This document shows positions 48,641 to 63,726 of a DNA stretch of 64,000 nucleotides, piece after piece. A model generated the notes under the pieces. It was not told the origin of the DNA and made no database searches. It was given only the letters and a program-made list of their open reading frames with translations. This DNA is from Labrus mixtus (lineage: Eukaryota; Chordata; Actinopteri; Labriformes; Labridae): NCBI RefSeq assembly GCF_963584025.1, contig NC_083626.1, forward strand, positions 18,255,397-18,319,396, given 5' to 3'. The translations under genes and the position numbers were made by a program. Every line of letters begins with the position of its first letter. The stretch's first letter is position 1.

Positions 48641-51600
48641 AGGTGATATTTTTTTTTTTTTATCTTATCACAGTTGTTTCCTCAAAAAGTGTTAAACAAA
48701 TACAACTCATGGGGTAAATCAAAGTCATATTCCAAAGTTTTTGACTTGGTCATGGATGGTAATTCAGCAGTCAACTGGACTTACTTAGGTGTACTTTAAG
48801 ACGTTTTTCACCTCTTTGGTTTATTTAACAAGCGAGTTTACGAATATTATCCAGGCAATTTATTCCAGACTAGGCCTATGTCAGCATCAGGTCGTTGTAG
48901 CCAGATTATTAGATGTAACATGTTGGAGAATTTATAAGATAAATAACCCTAACATTTATTAATAATAAATATATATAATGATAATAAATAACTATGATGA
49001 TTACTTCGATTTTACAAACCAAAAATGCATAAATAAAGAAAATAAACATTAGCTGCACCACAAAAAAAACTGCTTTGTAACTCTGTCAGTGAAAAGAACT
49101 GACAATCAGTCTGTTTATTAACGATAAGAAGGATCATTTTCAGGCAGCTTGGAGAGGATATTTTCTTCATTCTCATAACAATGAAATCATCCCATCAAGG
49201 GAGAATCTGAGTCTCCAGAGACGTTAGCGTGCTGAGAGATGTTTCCTGGGAGAGGAGATGTTTGTGGCACGGCTGGTAAAAGACTGTGTGTGACAGAGAT
49301 CAGCGCTTCACCATCCAACCCTGGATGAGGCGGAAGAGAGATGTGTGAGGCTCCTGTCCTCTTACAGATACACATGGAGTGAAGAGTGAGACAGAGAGAG
49401 ATGGGTTTAACCCAAATAAGAGTGGATTATACACATCCTCTATGCCTCCAGTCAGCATTACATAACCTTAAATCTAGTTATGCATCCCTGTCTCATTTTG
49501 GGGATTGGGGGAAGGGTGGATATGTGTTGATGAAAATTTAAGGAGATAGTGATTCACACGTTCTCTCCTGTGTATTTCTGTGAACATAAAAACATGGCTA
49601 AACACATATTTATCATTTTTTAATGATGTTAACAGAAGGTGATGATTAAAATGTTCCTTTTTTTATAAAGGGTTGAATGTTTTAAATGCAGCTTTATGAT
49701 TTAAATGAAGTAAGGTTTGGACAGGTTAATTTAAAAAAAATGCATGCATGGTCACATACTGGCCAGAGCTAGGACATATAGTAGTGGCTGCTTAAAACAT
49801 CAGCTGGAGACTACCAAGTAGCTGCAGCCTGTATTAGCACATAACAGCCCGCATTACAAAGAGCCACCACTTTTACCTGTCAATCATACCAGGTAGTTTC
49901 AAAACAGAGTTTCAGACACCCAAACAGCATCAGTGGCTGCATGTTTATAGCTGATTTCTTTGAGAAAATGTCCATGTGAGTGTGTTTGTTGAAGCTCTGC
50001 TCAGCTGCTGATTAGGATTCATCCCCCATCCTCCAGCTCAACACTGCCCTCTGTGTCTCTGAGCCTCAACACTGACAGTCTGCTTCACACAGACCCTGTT
50101 ACCACAGCAACCAAGAGACGACCAGTGAATGAGATAAGCCATGTGTAGTCATTATTGGCTGCTGCCCTCCAGTGGTGGACTCTTAATCCTGTGAGGTTGA
50201 GTTAAAAGAAATCTTCAACTGTGCCTTCAGAGGTGTGATTCTTAATGTCTTGTGGCTGCCGTTTTAACTAATTTAAGGGTTAAAAAAAAAAAAACTTAGA
50301 ACGTCAACTCTGAAATTAAAAATTACATTAATAACATAGTGGTGGAAAGTAGCTAAATTGTTTACCTAACTGCTTTCTTTATATGCATTGCAGTTTAGTT
50401 AAACTTTATTCTACTATTTAAGTATAATTCAGTGGCAAATTCTTACATTTAAACTTCTCTGGAGTTATTTCTCAGACGCAGAGTTTACAAGTTAAACATG
50501 TGAAGATGTAATTAATTCTCACAGATTAAACCACAAACAGTATACGATTAATTCAGTTGGCTCAAACTCTTCAGTGACACTGGCATATTTACTTATTGAT
50601 ACTAATTCTTAAACAATAGGAAATAAATTACCACTCAAAATACTTCAATACTGTCTTAAATGTTAAGATAATGCAAACAAAACTAGAGTTTCTTTTTACA
50701 GATTTAAATTTAAAATCTTTAACTAGCGCTGTCATCACTTTGCCCTGTAATCTGCTAAAAGTATCAAAAACACTTGCAGGCAGTCTTCAGCAGTTAGAGA
50801 GCAGACTAAAAAAATCGCTTTAACAAAGTTTTTTTTTTTTTTTACCAAGCTGGCCAGACATGCTGAGATTATTCACACCACAGGAGAACAAAATCCCTAA
50901 ATTATAGCTGCTCTCTGGGAAAATGCCATACAGTTTATACTCCACAATTAGTATATGAGTAATTACTGCTTGAATAAAAATCAAACTCATCCTCCCTGTT
51001 GTTTTTATGCTGTTTTTAAAACTAAACTGACTAAAAAACAAACATGAACTTCACCAAAGAAAATGTATCGAGGTTACTTCATTAAGTTTCTGTTATAAAC
51101 TGGTGCTAGAGAGGGAAACAAGTCACAAAGATGCTATAAAACTATAAAACTATAAAAAATAGTGTATAGTGACACAGTGTAGACAAGCTCTATTCCTTTG
51201 AGTCAGGTGTTTCTCTCTCTCATGCAAGTGGCCGCTGTTAACATTAGGTGCAACTGATAGGCTCTTAGCCCTTATATTTACTTTTACATGGAGAACACAC
51301 AATCCTTAAGTAACTAGAAACTAAACAGGCCTTAAACATTAAGAGAAAGACACATACATTGGTCCACCTAATGAAACACCACCTGTAGGGATGACAGAGA
51401 GGATTATGGGGCATGCCTAGATGCCCTCCGGAGCTCGATCCCAGACAGAGGTTGAGGTAAAGGTGACACTGACTGGTGATTGGCCATCATACAAGCAGTT
51501 GCAGCGGTCATTGATCTTTAAAATAATCTATTTTTTTGTTCAATAAAAAAATGAATACCACATAACATAAATTATGTACACAAGGGGAGAAACGCTACTG

Positions 51601-53052
51601 CCTCTAACACAGTAATTTAAAACATTGTTGTACAGAACTATAATAATTTTAAAGGCAGTGGTCAGTTTAGTATTTCTTAAGCCAATCTGTTATCACATTC
51701 TGATTAAGGCGGCTCCACTCTGTCTGCAACCTTCTATCTGGTCTGCTGCTTTGGCACAAGAGAAGCAACAAAGTCAACAAAATCCATGACCAAAATATCA
51801 TTGTCCATTACAGTTTAATTTCTATTAGGCCGCCATCAAAATCTTTACATTGCCCTCTTTGTCATTATTTCATACAGCTCCAGACCCATCTCAGACTCTA
51901 ACACCCAAACTCAAACTGAGCACATAGAGACGGCATTTCCTCCAGAGGACGAATAAAATTGTATTTCCTGAGTCCAATTCCAAATAATGGCCACAGAGAA
52001 GGAACTGGAAATGCTGGCTCTTAAACAGTAAATTCCATTGTTCCAGTGGCTTCCTGTGGGTCTCAGGACATCCCGTCAACACTGGACTCTCCAGTTACAG
52101 ATGAGAGCATTTAACTCTACATTATCCAGTGGTATAAGGAGGGGCTACTGGAGAGAGGTGAACACTGGGAGGGATCCATTAATGAAAAATAATCCTCCTG
52201 ATCTCAGTGATGAGTTTCACTCAGCTCGCTTGGTGTGATAAAGAAGTTGCAATCCCTAGCTATTACACCGCCATTATGCCTACTGAGAGGTCGTGACAGC
52301 TGATACAGAAGACAGAAGATTAATGATGTTAAACATGGGACACACTTGTGTAGTTCCCATGTCAATTAAAAACACTTTCCCTCTTCTTAAGTCACAAACA
52401 AACATAGTAGCACTGTTTCATGCTTCTTTTCACCACCAAAACCTTCAAATTATTTCTTGCAATCAGCATGACAGAGGCGGAGAGAAAAAACCCACAATCA
52501 CAGATAGGTCTGCCATAAATCTCAGAACTGGTCCTTTGCCTTGTCCTTATATAATTACCGCCATAACTTGCACCGCCCAGAGCTACTTTCATGTTATTCC
52601 TAGTCTTGAAAGCCTTGATCAGTGGGCCTGGGCAACTAGGAGAAACCAGAAGGAAGCGTTACATCAACCTATCACCAAAAGTGTTTTCTTCTCTAAAAAC
52701 AGATTCCTTCCCTCTTATGCAGACTTCCAAGCTCCACCATTTTTCTGATAGGGATTGGGTGGAGAAGCATTGAAGCATTTTACAACAACCAAGATGACTT
52801 CCATGGATGTCACTTGTGTGTCTCTATCTAACAAACTTTGAAGTAAGAGTGCTCCGCAGGTTCATCCCCCCCCAGAAACTTTTTTTTACAAATAACCTCA
52901 CAGTTTTGACTAATCGACATGCAGAAATGTATGGATTGTTTTTGAAAGAGGCAGGCGGGCCAGTTCTGACCCCGTTCTCTGCTGTGCTGCTGAGTCAGAG
53001 CACAGCAGTGCATGATGGGAAAAGTGATATAAAGAAAGAGTCACATACAAAG

Positions 53053-53071
53053 ACACACACACACACACACA
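53053..53071. repeat. short (CA)n run
   Basis: About nine AC units on the plus strand. Confidence 0.85.
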
Positions 53072-56000
53072 TAAACACACACGCACCAAGGCAAGCAGAG
53101 GCTGTGTTCCGCTCCAGTGCGCTGCATCTGTTCATTGCTAAATATAACCAGAGGAACCCTGGCTCTGTCCGCTCTGTGCTAACAGCTGAGTGGGCCCAAA
53201 GATGAAGGGAGAAAAAGGGAGGTAGGGAGGAGAAAGAGAAGGCTGATTATTAAGACTTAAGGAATGAGTCAAGGTTTGAGCCAGAGTCTTGAGAGGAGGG
53301 TCATTGTTGGACGATGTGGGCATCTCAAAGATAAACAGAGATGCTCTTTAAAAAAATCCTTCCCGAAATACTTGAACACAGACTAAACACAGTGATTCAT
53401 GTCTAATACTGGAACACTAAACTCAACACACTCCTGATGGCAGGATCTCTATTCTTATCCCCTGAGTTCATTCATACAGGAAAGGAAAAACAACTTCCAT
53501 GTGCCATGTTTCTAAAAAAAAAAAAAAAATCCACACACACCATCTGTTTTAATGTTTCCATTGTATCTGTCCTTCTCCTGTGGGTAATGTGTAAAAACAC
53601 TGAAGATCGGGTGAATCCTGGATCCTCCCTCCCTGTATTCAGTTGGTAGTACGTAACACCATCAGTTCTAACTGGCTGCCTCTGTTAAATGTCATTGCCT
53701 GCCTTGGTTGTTGCACACAAAGGGCCCCACTGTGATTAAAGCCCCCGCTTTCACAGGAGCCGATGACCACGGGCAATGAGACGGAGATGAGATACACGTC
53801 CCCATCCTGCCTCCTTCCTTTCTTTCTTATATTCCTCGGCTACAGCAGCAGACTGACACACACGTCACACTCCGGAGAATGGTGTGACACCACCAGCGAA
53901 CCTACATGATAAAACTCACAATAAAACACACGTCCAAAGGCTACCACATTAGGATTAAATTATATGTGTTTGGATCTAGGAGTGGAAAAGGAGAAGCCTT
54001 TCCAGCGGGTGTAATAACCACTAATTTGTACCTTGATGGATGTAATTGAAGGGTTGATCTGGCGCAGAAACAAACCAGCAGGACACATGAAGACGGCCAT
54101 AGTGACCTATATATCTGACTTCTTAGCTGTGTTAAACTTACATTAATTTACATATATGGAACACCTACTTCTGTAAAAATAGCTGCTCTATCGGAGATGC
54201 AATCCATTAGATATACAGAGATGTGTGGGAAGATGGCTGACAGACAAAAAGCACCGCAGGGATATTCATTAAATTAATCTGACATGTGAATTTCCTCAGT
54301 AAATTACCCAATGGATGCAGAATTTTGTGCTGAAAGGAAGCACTCCTCCTGAAAAATCCAGCTGGGCATGTTTCTTAGAGGATTTAGCGGACGAATTAAA
54401 CAAGAATAAAAGTCTTCATAACTTGGAAAGGAGGCAAATCTGCTAAAGGAAATACAGATGATACAGTGGTGTTTCAGAAGAAGTGGAGACATGAAATGAG
54501 TCACTTATAGCGGGGCTCGTGCCGGCTTTATCATAAAAGTGTCTGAAAGCAGAGATAGCGCAGAGCAGACTGGCAGCTGGGGCTCAGCGGCTGAGATAAG
54601 ATTAAAGACAGGCCTTGGATCGTGTTGTTGTGATGCTGCGAACCTTCAAACCTGCTTTTTCAAGAACCTCATTATCCTCAGCAACACATCGGAGCAAATC
54701 ACATGTACAAGAACTGTTTTGAAGCCAACTGGACCAAGGGATTGAGATAAAGAAGCAAACTGTGACATCAACAGTGAGTGAGAAAGATTCATGTGAAAGG
54801 ACACAGCATCAATCAAAGCTCTGAAAAAGTCAACCAATCAATCAAACATGGTGAATCTAATAACATGAAAATGCTATTTTACCAACAAAACTGCTACTAC
54901 TACTTTCTGAAGAAGCTACTAAAGCCAGATGCCCTGTCATTCACTGTTTCTGGCTTTCAATAATTCAAAAACATTGATTCAGTGTGATCTACAAAGTGTC
55001 CCCATGGAACAGATAAGTTTGTCCCTTTTTTTTGTGAGTGCTCTATTTATTCAGTAACATGCAAAAATGACAATGGATATGTCACCAACCAGAGGCAAAT
55101 TGAAAAACATAAATATGAAAACTATTAACTTATTTTAAATTGTCCATTATCCATATGAATAAAGGATATTTCAACGGGACAAAAAACAATAACTTGATGT
55201 GTCCAAGACCACCTCATTGCTCAGTAAAGAGACAGAACTGGTCCATTCCTTATCTACGCAGACATGAATGGAAGACATTTGAAGTATAAAAGAAAATGAA
55301 ACAGGTGATGAAGATGGAGTGAAAAAAAAAAAAAATTAGATGCTTGGCCTCAAAAATAAACTGGGAGCTGGAGCTGCAGTTGGCAGGTTCACAATGATGG
55401 AGAGTCAAGTAAATATTGACGTGGAACAGTAGGTCTAAAAGAAAGGCCTATGGCTGTTTCCGCCAAAACTTTCAGTTTAATTTGGCCATAAGAATATATC
55501 AAAGTAGAGCTGAAACGCTTGCACACAACATCTCTCTTGTCAAGTCAGGTCAGCAAACTGTAAGATAATTTTCCAACTATTTCTGCACATCCATCAGATC
55601 CCCCAAACCAGAACCGAGAACCTTAGCCTCGGACCATGGCCTGGGACCTTGAGGTTGTAACCCTCATCCAAGGGATTGGCACTGGTGGAAATATATTTAT
55701 TCGTTAATTGACATAATCTGGACCATGTGATAAACTATAGGTATGAAAAAAAAGTAATTAAAAAAAAAATTAGGAAATCTTTAAGAGTTTGGATAATTTT
55801 TCCTAGATTTTTACTTTTCAAAAACTGACAGGTACACTGAATAATTCATTGGGTAATTGGAGGAGAGAGAAGAGGAAGGAGGCATGATTTTAAAAAACTG
55901 AAATATCTTAACATCTTTAAACTCATAATTACTGTCTCTTAATCTGAAGCTCTAATCAGTTTCCACTTCTACACTTCCACTGACAAGATGAAACTGTAAC

Positions 56001-58753
56001 TATGTTCAATGATGGCTGCTGTGAGAGCTAATGAAGAGCTGATTCACTGTGTTGTGTTAAGAGCTCCGAGCTCTGTCTTAATGAGAGCATGTTTCTCACC
56101 CAAAAGTACAAACACATGCAAGAATACAGAACATAACCAAAAATGTTAAGACATTTTTTTGATGAGGGTATCAGGTGACACAACATAAACAGTCCACCAG
56201 TCCAATTTGTGGTCTTGTTATCAGCACAGTTTTTCAAGCTAATTCTTCAGCCCACTTTAAATCACTGATATGTTCAAGGCTATTGTCATATGGCTATCCC
56301 CGGTAAGCAAGTCCTTCCTTCCCACAACCTTTGTAATAACGACATGAAATTTACCAAGGCTAGAGAGGTGAAGACAATAGTATTGGACAATTTCCCACTT
56401 TTACCCAGGAACATTCAAACCAGTGTGTAAGAATCTTTGAAGTTTTCATCATGAGCATATTAAGCATAATAAATAGAACAAATTTGACTTCAAAACAGTT
56501 AGCTTAAAACTGGAATTTAGTTATGGTTAATATGGAGAGCATGTGGTGGTACTATACACTGTTTTAATCTAGGTCTGTAAAAATATACAGATTATAATCA
56601 CTGTTTTACTGTACAAATAGGCAATTCTACAATTTAAGATTTCAAATACAAATGGGAGATATGGGCCAAAAATCACATTTAGATATATTATTTAGCTGAA
56701 TGACTTTACACAATATATATCTCAATATAATTTATGTAAAGAAATAGCAAAAAACAAAGTCAGTTCTAAGTCAAATCCACATGGGCCAAATGCCAAAGTC
56801 ACACAGACACTTTTATTAACGTGGAAAATGACGTAAAAATAAACTACCTGAATGTGAAATACAAAATAATAATAAAACGCTCCTTCATTTTTTTTTTTTA
56901 TTTAACAGATGTTCCTTTCCTGCTAAACCAAATACACACAGCTGTGTATTTTGTCATGCAAGAGTATTGCTCAGACAGGGAGAGAGGCAGAGGAGGGTGA
57001 CGAGGGACAGATAGTAAGAGCAGCAATCAGCGAACTGGAGGACTTACAGAAAAAAAAGAATAGCGTTATTTGAATGCCACATAAACTATATTGATATATA
57101 CAATACCATACATATCTAGTTTGAAAATATACAGTATAAATATTCCCCCAAAACTCGGGATATCACCTTGTTTAATGTCAGTGCAGGTTTCTCATTCCAT
57201 TAAGACTATGGCGGACTCACACTGATGAGAGCTCTTTCATTTGAAGTTAATCATTTTTAACTCTACTAGCCAGCAGTTCTACCCAAGGCCACTTCTTGTA
57301 AACTTTTTTTAGAACTCTAAACTTAGTTATAGGCTCAAGGACACCCTGAGCCTCTGACATTAAATATTTGAGAATTGGCTGCCAAGAAGCATGGCCACCA
57401 TGAGGTATGACAAATCAAAGAGAAATGTCCCTGGCTGCTACTTGTGCATCACAAAGTGAGGACTGAATGTTCAGTCTACTAGTCCGAGCTCTGCTGGAAA
57501 TCTATGTTTAAGAAATGGTCAGCATTGATTTAAAGATCAAAAAAAATTATGTTAGGCTAAAACCTTTATAATATTTGCTTTACTTTTTTGTAAGTGTTAA
57601 ATTAGCTCACCCTAAACACATTACGTTCCAGTCATGTCCTCTGGCTAACCTGCTCACAAAATATTTCTCCACTCAGTGTACCAGTCCCCCCCCATCCCCC
57701 CCACCCCCTACCCCACCACACCTCAGCACAGCCAGATGCTGCCAACTTCAGACCAGCAGCTGCGGAACAAGGTCACTCCCTCTCTCAGTCAGTCAGGAGC
57801 CTGCAAACAGTCCTTAACTGTGACAGGACAATCTGCACTGTTTTTAAGTCGGAGGATGGTGTGCACTTTATCTCTCTTAGCTTCAAGAAGCATACAAAAC
57901 AGATATTTAACCTCTTATAACCATGCCTGCTTAGTGCTTCAAATGGCTCTCAGGTGGCTCTGCTCTTTAATATAAAACATTCTGAAGATAGATTAAAGTT
58001 TGTTTTGAAGATTGAACATCCTCAGCTACTGTATATAACTTCAAAATGAGGCTCTATATTTAGAACAGAGACAAACATTAAATGATAAAAACAGTGTCTT
58101 ATTTTCCAGAGCCCAATAACAATAGAGTAAGTTTTAGTTCAAGTGAAAAAAAGGCAGCAAGACAAAGAAAAGACAAAAACTAAGTCACACAAGTTAAATG
58201 TTCAAAGAGAATTTAGCTGACAATGAAGAAAAATGTTTCAATAGTGGCATCTCTTTCTCTAAAGAGTATAGATTTACAGCTCAGTTACATCCAGAAGGGA
58301 AACACAAGGCACGTGTGATTGTGATAGATTCAAATGTGAAAGTAGGACAAACAAAGTGTAGAAAAAAAACATTTGTTTTAAGACAGGTTAATGTGATGTG
58401 TAGGCCTATAGCTCATGACCAGAAAGGCTGACATGACTTTTGAACAGTTAGAAAGAACAGTCAACCCTTTTTCTCTGATGTCACACTCAGCATTGGAGGC
58501 TCAAATGCTATTTTACTGTTTTACTGCTGTGTTCTGGGTTGAAGAAATTCAGGATATCTGGAAAAAAACATTTTAGCACTTCAGCCTAACATCACCGTTA
58601 GCTTGGAATAAACTCTTGCCCAGTTAATGATATAACATTATCAAAAGAAAATGGTTCATTATCAGATGATAAAGTTAGCATTTGGCCCATTTTAGCTAAA
58701 GGTTATTTAGCTAGGAAGTTGCTGAATGCTAATGTTCGCTTTTGTTTGATAAT

Positions 58754-59070
58754 AAATGGTAAATGGACTTGAGCTTATATAGCGCTTTTCTAGTCTTCTG
58801 AATACTCAAAGCACTTTTAAACCGCACGTCACACCTACACATTCACAACCATTCAAACACTGATGACAGTGGTTGCTATGTAAAGTGGCCATCAGAAGTA
58901 ACTAATCCATTCATACACATTCATACACCCCTGAGGAAGCAGCGGGAACAACTTGGGGTTAAGTGCCTTGCCCAAGGACACATCGGACATGTGTGTACAG
59001 GAAATGGGGGTCGAACCCCATCCTTCTGGTTGAGAGGCAAAAGACTCTACCAACTGAGCTACAGCCGCCC
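58754..59070 (-). mobile_element. tRNA-derived SINE, near full length
   Basis: Read on the minus strand it begins GGGCGGCTGTAGCTCAGTTG, with A-box TAGCTCAGTTGG and B-box GGTTCGACCCC as in a Pol III tRNA promoter. The body has GTGTCCTTGGGCAAGGCACT and TTAACCCCAAGTTG, and the tail AGAAAAGCGCTATATAAGCT ends TCCATTTACCATT. This is a SINE type familiar from many teleosts. Target-site duplications were not resolved. It is inserted in the same orientation as magi1. Confidence 0.85.
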
Positions 59071-59299
59071 ATGACAGCCATGACTCTTCACACGTGTTTA
59101 AACCCTACAAATATGGACTAATTTCCCTCCAGTTGGTAAATTGACAAGTAGTATTTATTTGATATCATCAGATTTGTGTCTGTTTTATGATTTGTAATGA
59201 CTGAATCTTCACTGAGGGGGAAAAAAAAGAGTTTCAGCCATTATTTTGACAATCACTCCATCATTGTACACATGTTAAGTGTGTGGAAGTGGGTCCTCA

Positions 59300-59490
59300 A
59301 CTTTGTTTAAGACTGAAACATCTCAACAAGTTCTGGATGGATTGCCATGAAATGTGGTTCAGACGTTTGCGGTTCACACCGGATGAAGATCAATAAGACT
59401 GAGGTGACCCCCTGACCTTTCCTCAGCACGACCATGAGGTTCACATTTGTGAAACGTCTTCACTGCTACTGGATGGATTACCATGAAATA
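59300..59490 (+). repeat. 'GGATGGATTGCCATGAAAT' fish repeat, two partial units
   Basis: Unit one has CATCTCAACAAGTTCTGGAT followed by GGATTGCCATGAAATGTGGT near 59318. Unit two has CTGCTACTGGATGGATTACC followed by ATGAAAT near 59462. Between them is CCCTGACCTTTCCTCAGC, as in the family. An open frame starting at 59434 runs over this and is not a gene. Confidence 0.5.
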
Positions 59491-59754
59491 TTTTACATAA
59501 TCATTTACTTAAGGAGCGATGTGTTGTGGATTAGGCTGTTGTGTTGTATTCTTAGAACAAGATGGAAAAAGATCATGGATCTGGCTAAATTAATACATAA
59601 ACAACTTTGGCACAGACATTCATGTCGTCTCCTTCTTCTTTATTTTTATCTTTCTCATTCCTTATATTTGCATGGATGTAATTTGTACTGCTCCTTGTTT
59701 GGCCTGAATGTTGATGTTTATTGTGTTATTGTCCTGAGTGCCCGCCTTCGCTTT

Positions 59755-59825
59755 GTCTGTCAAAGTCAGATTAAAAAGTACTTCATAAATAAAGTTATTA
59801 TTAATAATAACATTATATATGTAAA
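59755..59825 (+). mobile_element. retroposon-like tail
   Basis: AGTACTTCATAAATAAAGTT followed by an ATTATTAATAATAA microsatellite; resembles a fish SINE/LINE 3' end. Confidence 0.3.
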
Positions 59826-62800
59826 TAGATGAATTGGTATCATTTTTGGTGACTTGTTTTTTTAACCTTTATGGAGGGAGGAGTTAGCAAGGCTGCCATC
59901 TGTCGCGCATTACCTAAACCAGACACACAATTGATTTAATCATCAATGGGAACAACGACCTCTAAAACTAAATTCATTTGAACAGAGTAGTTTCATAACT
60001 CCCTCCAAATTAGGATAAGGTGTGTTGCAAGTATTTCCTTCATGTCTTTTGTTTGTAATTGATGTATTTCAACATTGTATTGGTTAGAAGAGCTATTTGA
60101 CCCCATGGTGATTTAAATAAATCAGCGTGTAGACTATCAATAGCGAAAGATGCCATTTCAGTGAAAAAGAAAATTCTTGGAAAAACAAAATACCTGTCAC
60201 AGTGTCATGTTGGGGCATTGATCAGTCTGCTGTGCCTTTCAACAGAGCGATGTCTTACGGGTATTATGCAGATGAGTTCCAGCTGCACACACAGCTGTTT
60301 ACATGGAACACATCAATCAGACTGTGGAGCTGCTACTCATGCGGAATCGTGTTTTTGTTCGACATTAAACATGTGTGCATAGTGTTACAACAGTGGCTAC
60401 AATCTTTGTTTCAATAATGTTTGCAGTATTTTCTTTGGAAGAAGCTGCAGTACAGCACCGCACCAGACAGACTTCTCTTTAGCACACTAATCAGCGTCCT
60501 TGTTGTTGCCTGGTCCTCTGCTGCTGTGACTAACTCAAACCAACTCAAACCGGGACATTCTACAGCTTCTCCACAGTAATGAGAATATCAGATCGAGGAA
60601 ACCAACTCCTGCTGTGCTGCTTTGATTTAGATAAGACGTCCTTCCACCTGCCACATTACACAGATATATGAGTGGGACGGGAGAAAATTATATGGATGAT
60701 TGAACACACTTGCTCAAACACACTAACCTCACACAAGGCCTTCTCCCCCTGTTTGAAGCTGTCAGTCCATTGGTTTGATGCACCTTTCCCAGGGTCGAGA
60801 CTCTAAGAATCATGGGATAACTAGTTAAGTATGACTAAACCTCAGACATCAAAGACTGCTCTGCTTCCTGACTCCAGCTGCTGTGTGTACGGTACGGTTT
60901 GTGTGTAACGGAGAAGTTCTGTGTAAACAGAAGCAGGGCTGATATTGATAGAACATAACAACTATGAAACCATGTCTGTACAAATTGTGCCCACAAATCA
61001 TCTCCAGTTTTACACAGAAGAAAGTTGTCCACCCTGGGACGTCTTGTGATATCTCGCACATCATCACTTAACCTTTAGAGAAAAATCCCCGGGTGGAAAC
61101 ATGTTTTTCATTTAAACACTCTGGTAACGGTAAATTATTATCATAATAGTGTTTTGAAAATGTTTGAAACACTGATGAGTGATGCATTAATGAAGCAGTC
61201 ATATTCGGAAATCCCAGGGGGAAATTCGGTTGAGCAGGAGCAACTGTAACAGGCAGCTTGCATGGTCGGCCCATAGGCACTCACGATTTACATTTACAGT
61301 TTACAAATACATGTATAGCATGATTTTAAACCAACACAAGGCAAACCATGACCAGGCCCTCCTCTGTCCTTTGATGCACCATCATTACCATCATCATCAT
61401 CATCATATGATTCTACCACCAGAAGACTGATATAACATCTTTACTGTCAACACCTTTACCTGACCCTTTTCTGAAATATAGTTACCATTCTGAGTTCAAA
61501 GTTGGCCTTTTAAGAATACATAGGCTATCTGTTTTGTTTTTGTCAACTGCAGCCAAATATTCAAAATATTTAATGAAAGCTTTGACATTGCTGCGGTACA
61601 CACCTCCATTATATGAGTGCATAAAACTTTGCAAATGAAACTTCATCTGCTGCACAGTTATGAAAAAAAAATCACTAAATTGTGAACACGCATTCACAGT
61701 TTTGTTGCCCTCATGTACTCTTTGCTTTTCTCTGGTTAACATCAGAATAACCTAAACTGGACTAAAGGTCAGACAAAAACAACGATATGAAGACATCACC
61801 TTGGACACAAAAGTCTTTTAAAAGAATGAAGAAATGTCAAATAAAAACATATTTGTATCATACGGTTACTGCTTCTCTGTGCACCTTCAAGTGCTTCCAT
61901 CTCAGAGAACTGCAGGCTGCAAGCTTTCTAAACCTCACAGAGGTCTGGAGTTTGTTTGCTAAAGCAGATATGATAGCTCAGCTCTTTGAGGTTATTCCAG
62001 GAAAAGCTAGTCACATGAAAACGTTTCTTTCTTTCTTTTTTTTCCTTTCACAAGATCACATTTTCGTTGTATTAACAAAAATAAGCTTTGACAAATTGGA
62101 AGAATTACAAAAAGGAGGAGGAGCAGTTGGAGTCTGAGCAAGTTAAACTCTCACAGAATGACACTGACATCCCTGTTACTCATTAAATATATATAAGACA
62201 TGTCCTGCAGTGAAGGCATCATTAAACAATGGTGTAGTCATTCCTGCAGATTTAGTAAGAGAGCAAAGCTAAAGATGCTTTTACTCATAAACCTAATACA
62301 TCTTTGCTGTAGTTATTTTGCTTTGAAAACAGGCTGAATATGAGCTGCGGGATAACATCTTGACATGTTTTACTGCTGCATACAGTCAGAAGCTCTCAGA
62401 TTAAATAGCAGTGTGAACATCGGTGTCAGGATATCAGACGGTAGTGCATAAAGCATTCCATACACTGGTAAACCCAGCGGGGTCGGGTCAGCCTCTCAGG
62501 AGCTTACAGGCAACCTGAATCCGTGGAGATTGACGGCCGAGGAGGAGGAGGGGAGGGATGGAGATCAGCAGCACGAGAAATCCTCTGAGGATCATCTGCA
62601 AACCTTTCACCTCCACTAAACAACACACCGAGGTTTATATCACAGGGGAAAATGTTACAAGTGTAGCAGCATTTAAGGTTGAAAAACAATCAAATGAGAG
62701 CACAGACGAGTGGTTTGCAGATGAGTTTCAGCTCGAAAGGCCTGCTGCATTTTCTACAATCGAGCTTGATGAAAGAGGACCTTTGGGAAAATGAGTATGT

Positions 62801-63012
62801 TTCTCACACTATATGCAATTTAAGCCTTAAGAAAGGTGTAATTATTGTATTAGAAAACCACAACAAACCCAGAGAAAGAACTACAAGTAGAACTTCTATT
62901 TATGTGTATAAACGGACCCTGTAATGTGAGTAATCCTTTCCAGATGTGTGAATGTAGGAGGAGCAGAGCTTAAATGTCAACTCATCTATACTATAGGAGA
63001 TTCTACATAAAG

Positions 63013-63014
<2 letters not shown>

Positions 63015-63066
<52 letters not shown>
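63015..63066. repeat. (GT)n microsatellite
   Basis: A 52-bp TG tract on the plus strand, CA in the transcript. Confidence 0.95.
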
Positions 63067-63068
<2 letters not shown>

Positions 63069-63571
63069 TCACTTAGTAGTAGCAGCGTGTGTGAGTGTGA
63101 AGGTCACTGCACGAGCATGTTTCTGCAGCAGTGAGAAACAAAGCAAGATAGACTGAGAGACAGAATCCAATGGCAGCTATTAAATCTGTCACCAAGTATT
63201 CTTGTTGTTTCTGGGTCACCTAATTGAAAGCTATATAATCTTGCAGGATACGGTAGCATTAAAGTTGACCAAACCTTCATGGATTACTAGGAATTTCTTG
63301 CAAAAATAAAGACAATAAAAATCAGCTTTTCACAGTAAACAATACCTACAAAACCACTAGGTTAGCGATAGAAATAAAGAGCCTTTTGACATGCTAATGT
63401 TAGCATGTAGCTCAAAGAATAAAGAAACTTTTTTTTTTTACATAGCCTACTTGATCCCTGAGGGAAATTCTGGTTTCCACTCTTATACTGTTATCGAGAG
63501 AGAAGCTTCTCACACACACACAAGCCTTGCACAAACATGCACAAACAGGACCTGTTTACATGCATTAATGC

Positions 63572-63726
63572 TTGGATTCGGGACGCTCAAGGGCACCTCA
63601 GAAGTAATAGAGAAGTGTCCTGGCACCCCACCAGCTACCAAACCAACTTTAATATTTGGTGCAAACCGGGACTCACGACGACTTGGGTTCACAACCCGAG
63701 CCTCCACAGCCTGAGCTACTGTCGCC
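63572..63726 (-). mobile_element. second tRNA-derived SINE family, truncated
   Basis: On the minus strand it starts GGGCGACAGTAGCTCAGGCT, then GTGGAGGCTCGGGTTGTGAA, a diverged tRNA-like head. The body includes GGTAGCTGGTGGGGTGCCAG and TGAGGTGCCCTTGAGC. This is the shape of a different common fish SINE from the one at 58754. The 3' part is missing. Confidence 0.65.

Noticed and set aside
52293..52748. 151-residue plus-strand open frame
   Set aside because: No recognisable domain, no splice or codon pattern and no similarity known to me; a chance ORF in intronic sequence is likelier.
59004..59070. Apparent tRNA gene on the minus strand
   Set aside because: The A and B boxes belong to the head of a SINE whose body and tail follow directly; not a functional tRNA.
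59434..59832. 132-residue plus-strand open frame
   Set aside because: It begins inside a dispersed repeat and ends in a retroposon-like tail; the product is low-complexity and hydrophobic with no recognisable domain.
60161..60420. Overlapping plus-strand frames, and a similar-looking ADEFQL motif at 62558-62794
   Set aside because: The short shared motif is suggestive but both frames are short, and no domain or conserved structure was recognised.
63665..63726. Second tRNA-like sequence
   Set aside because: A diverged head of another SINE family, lacking a sound clover-leaf.
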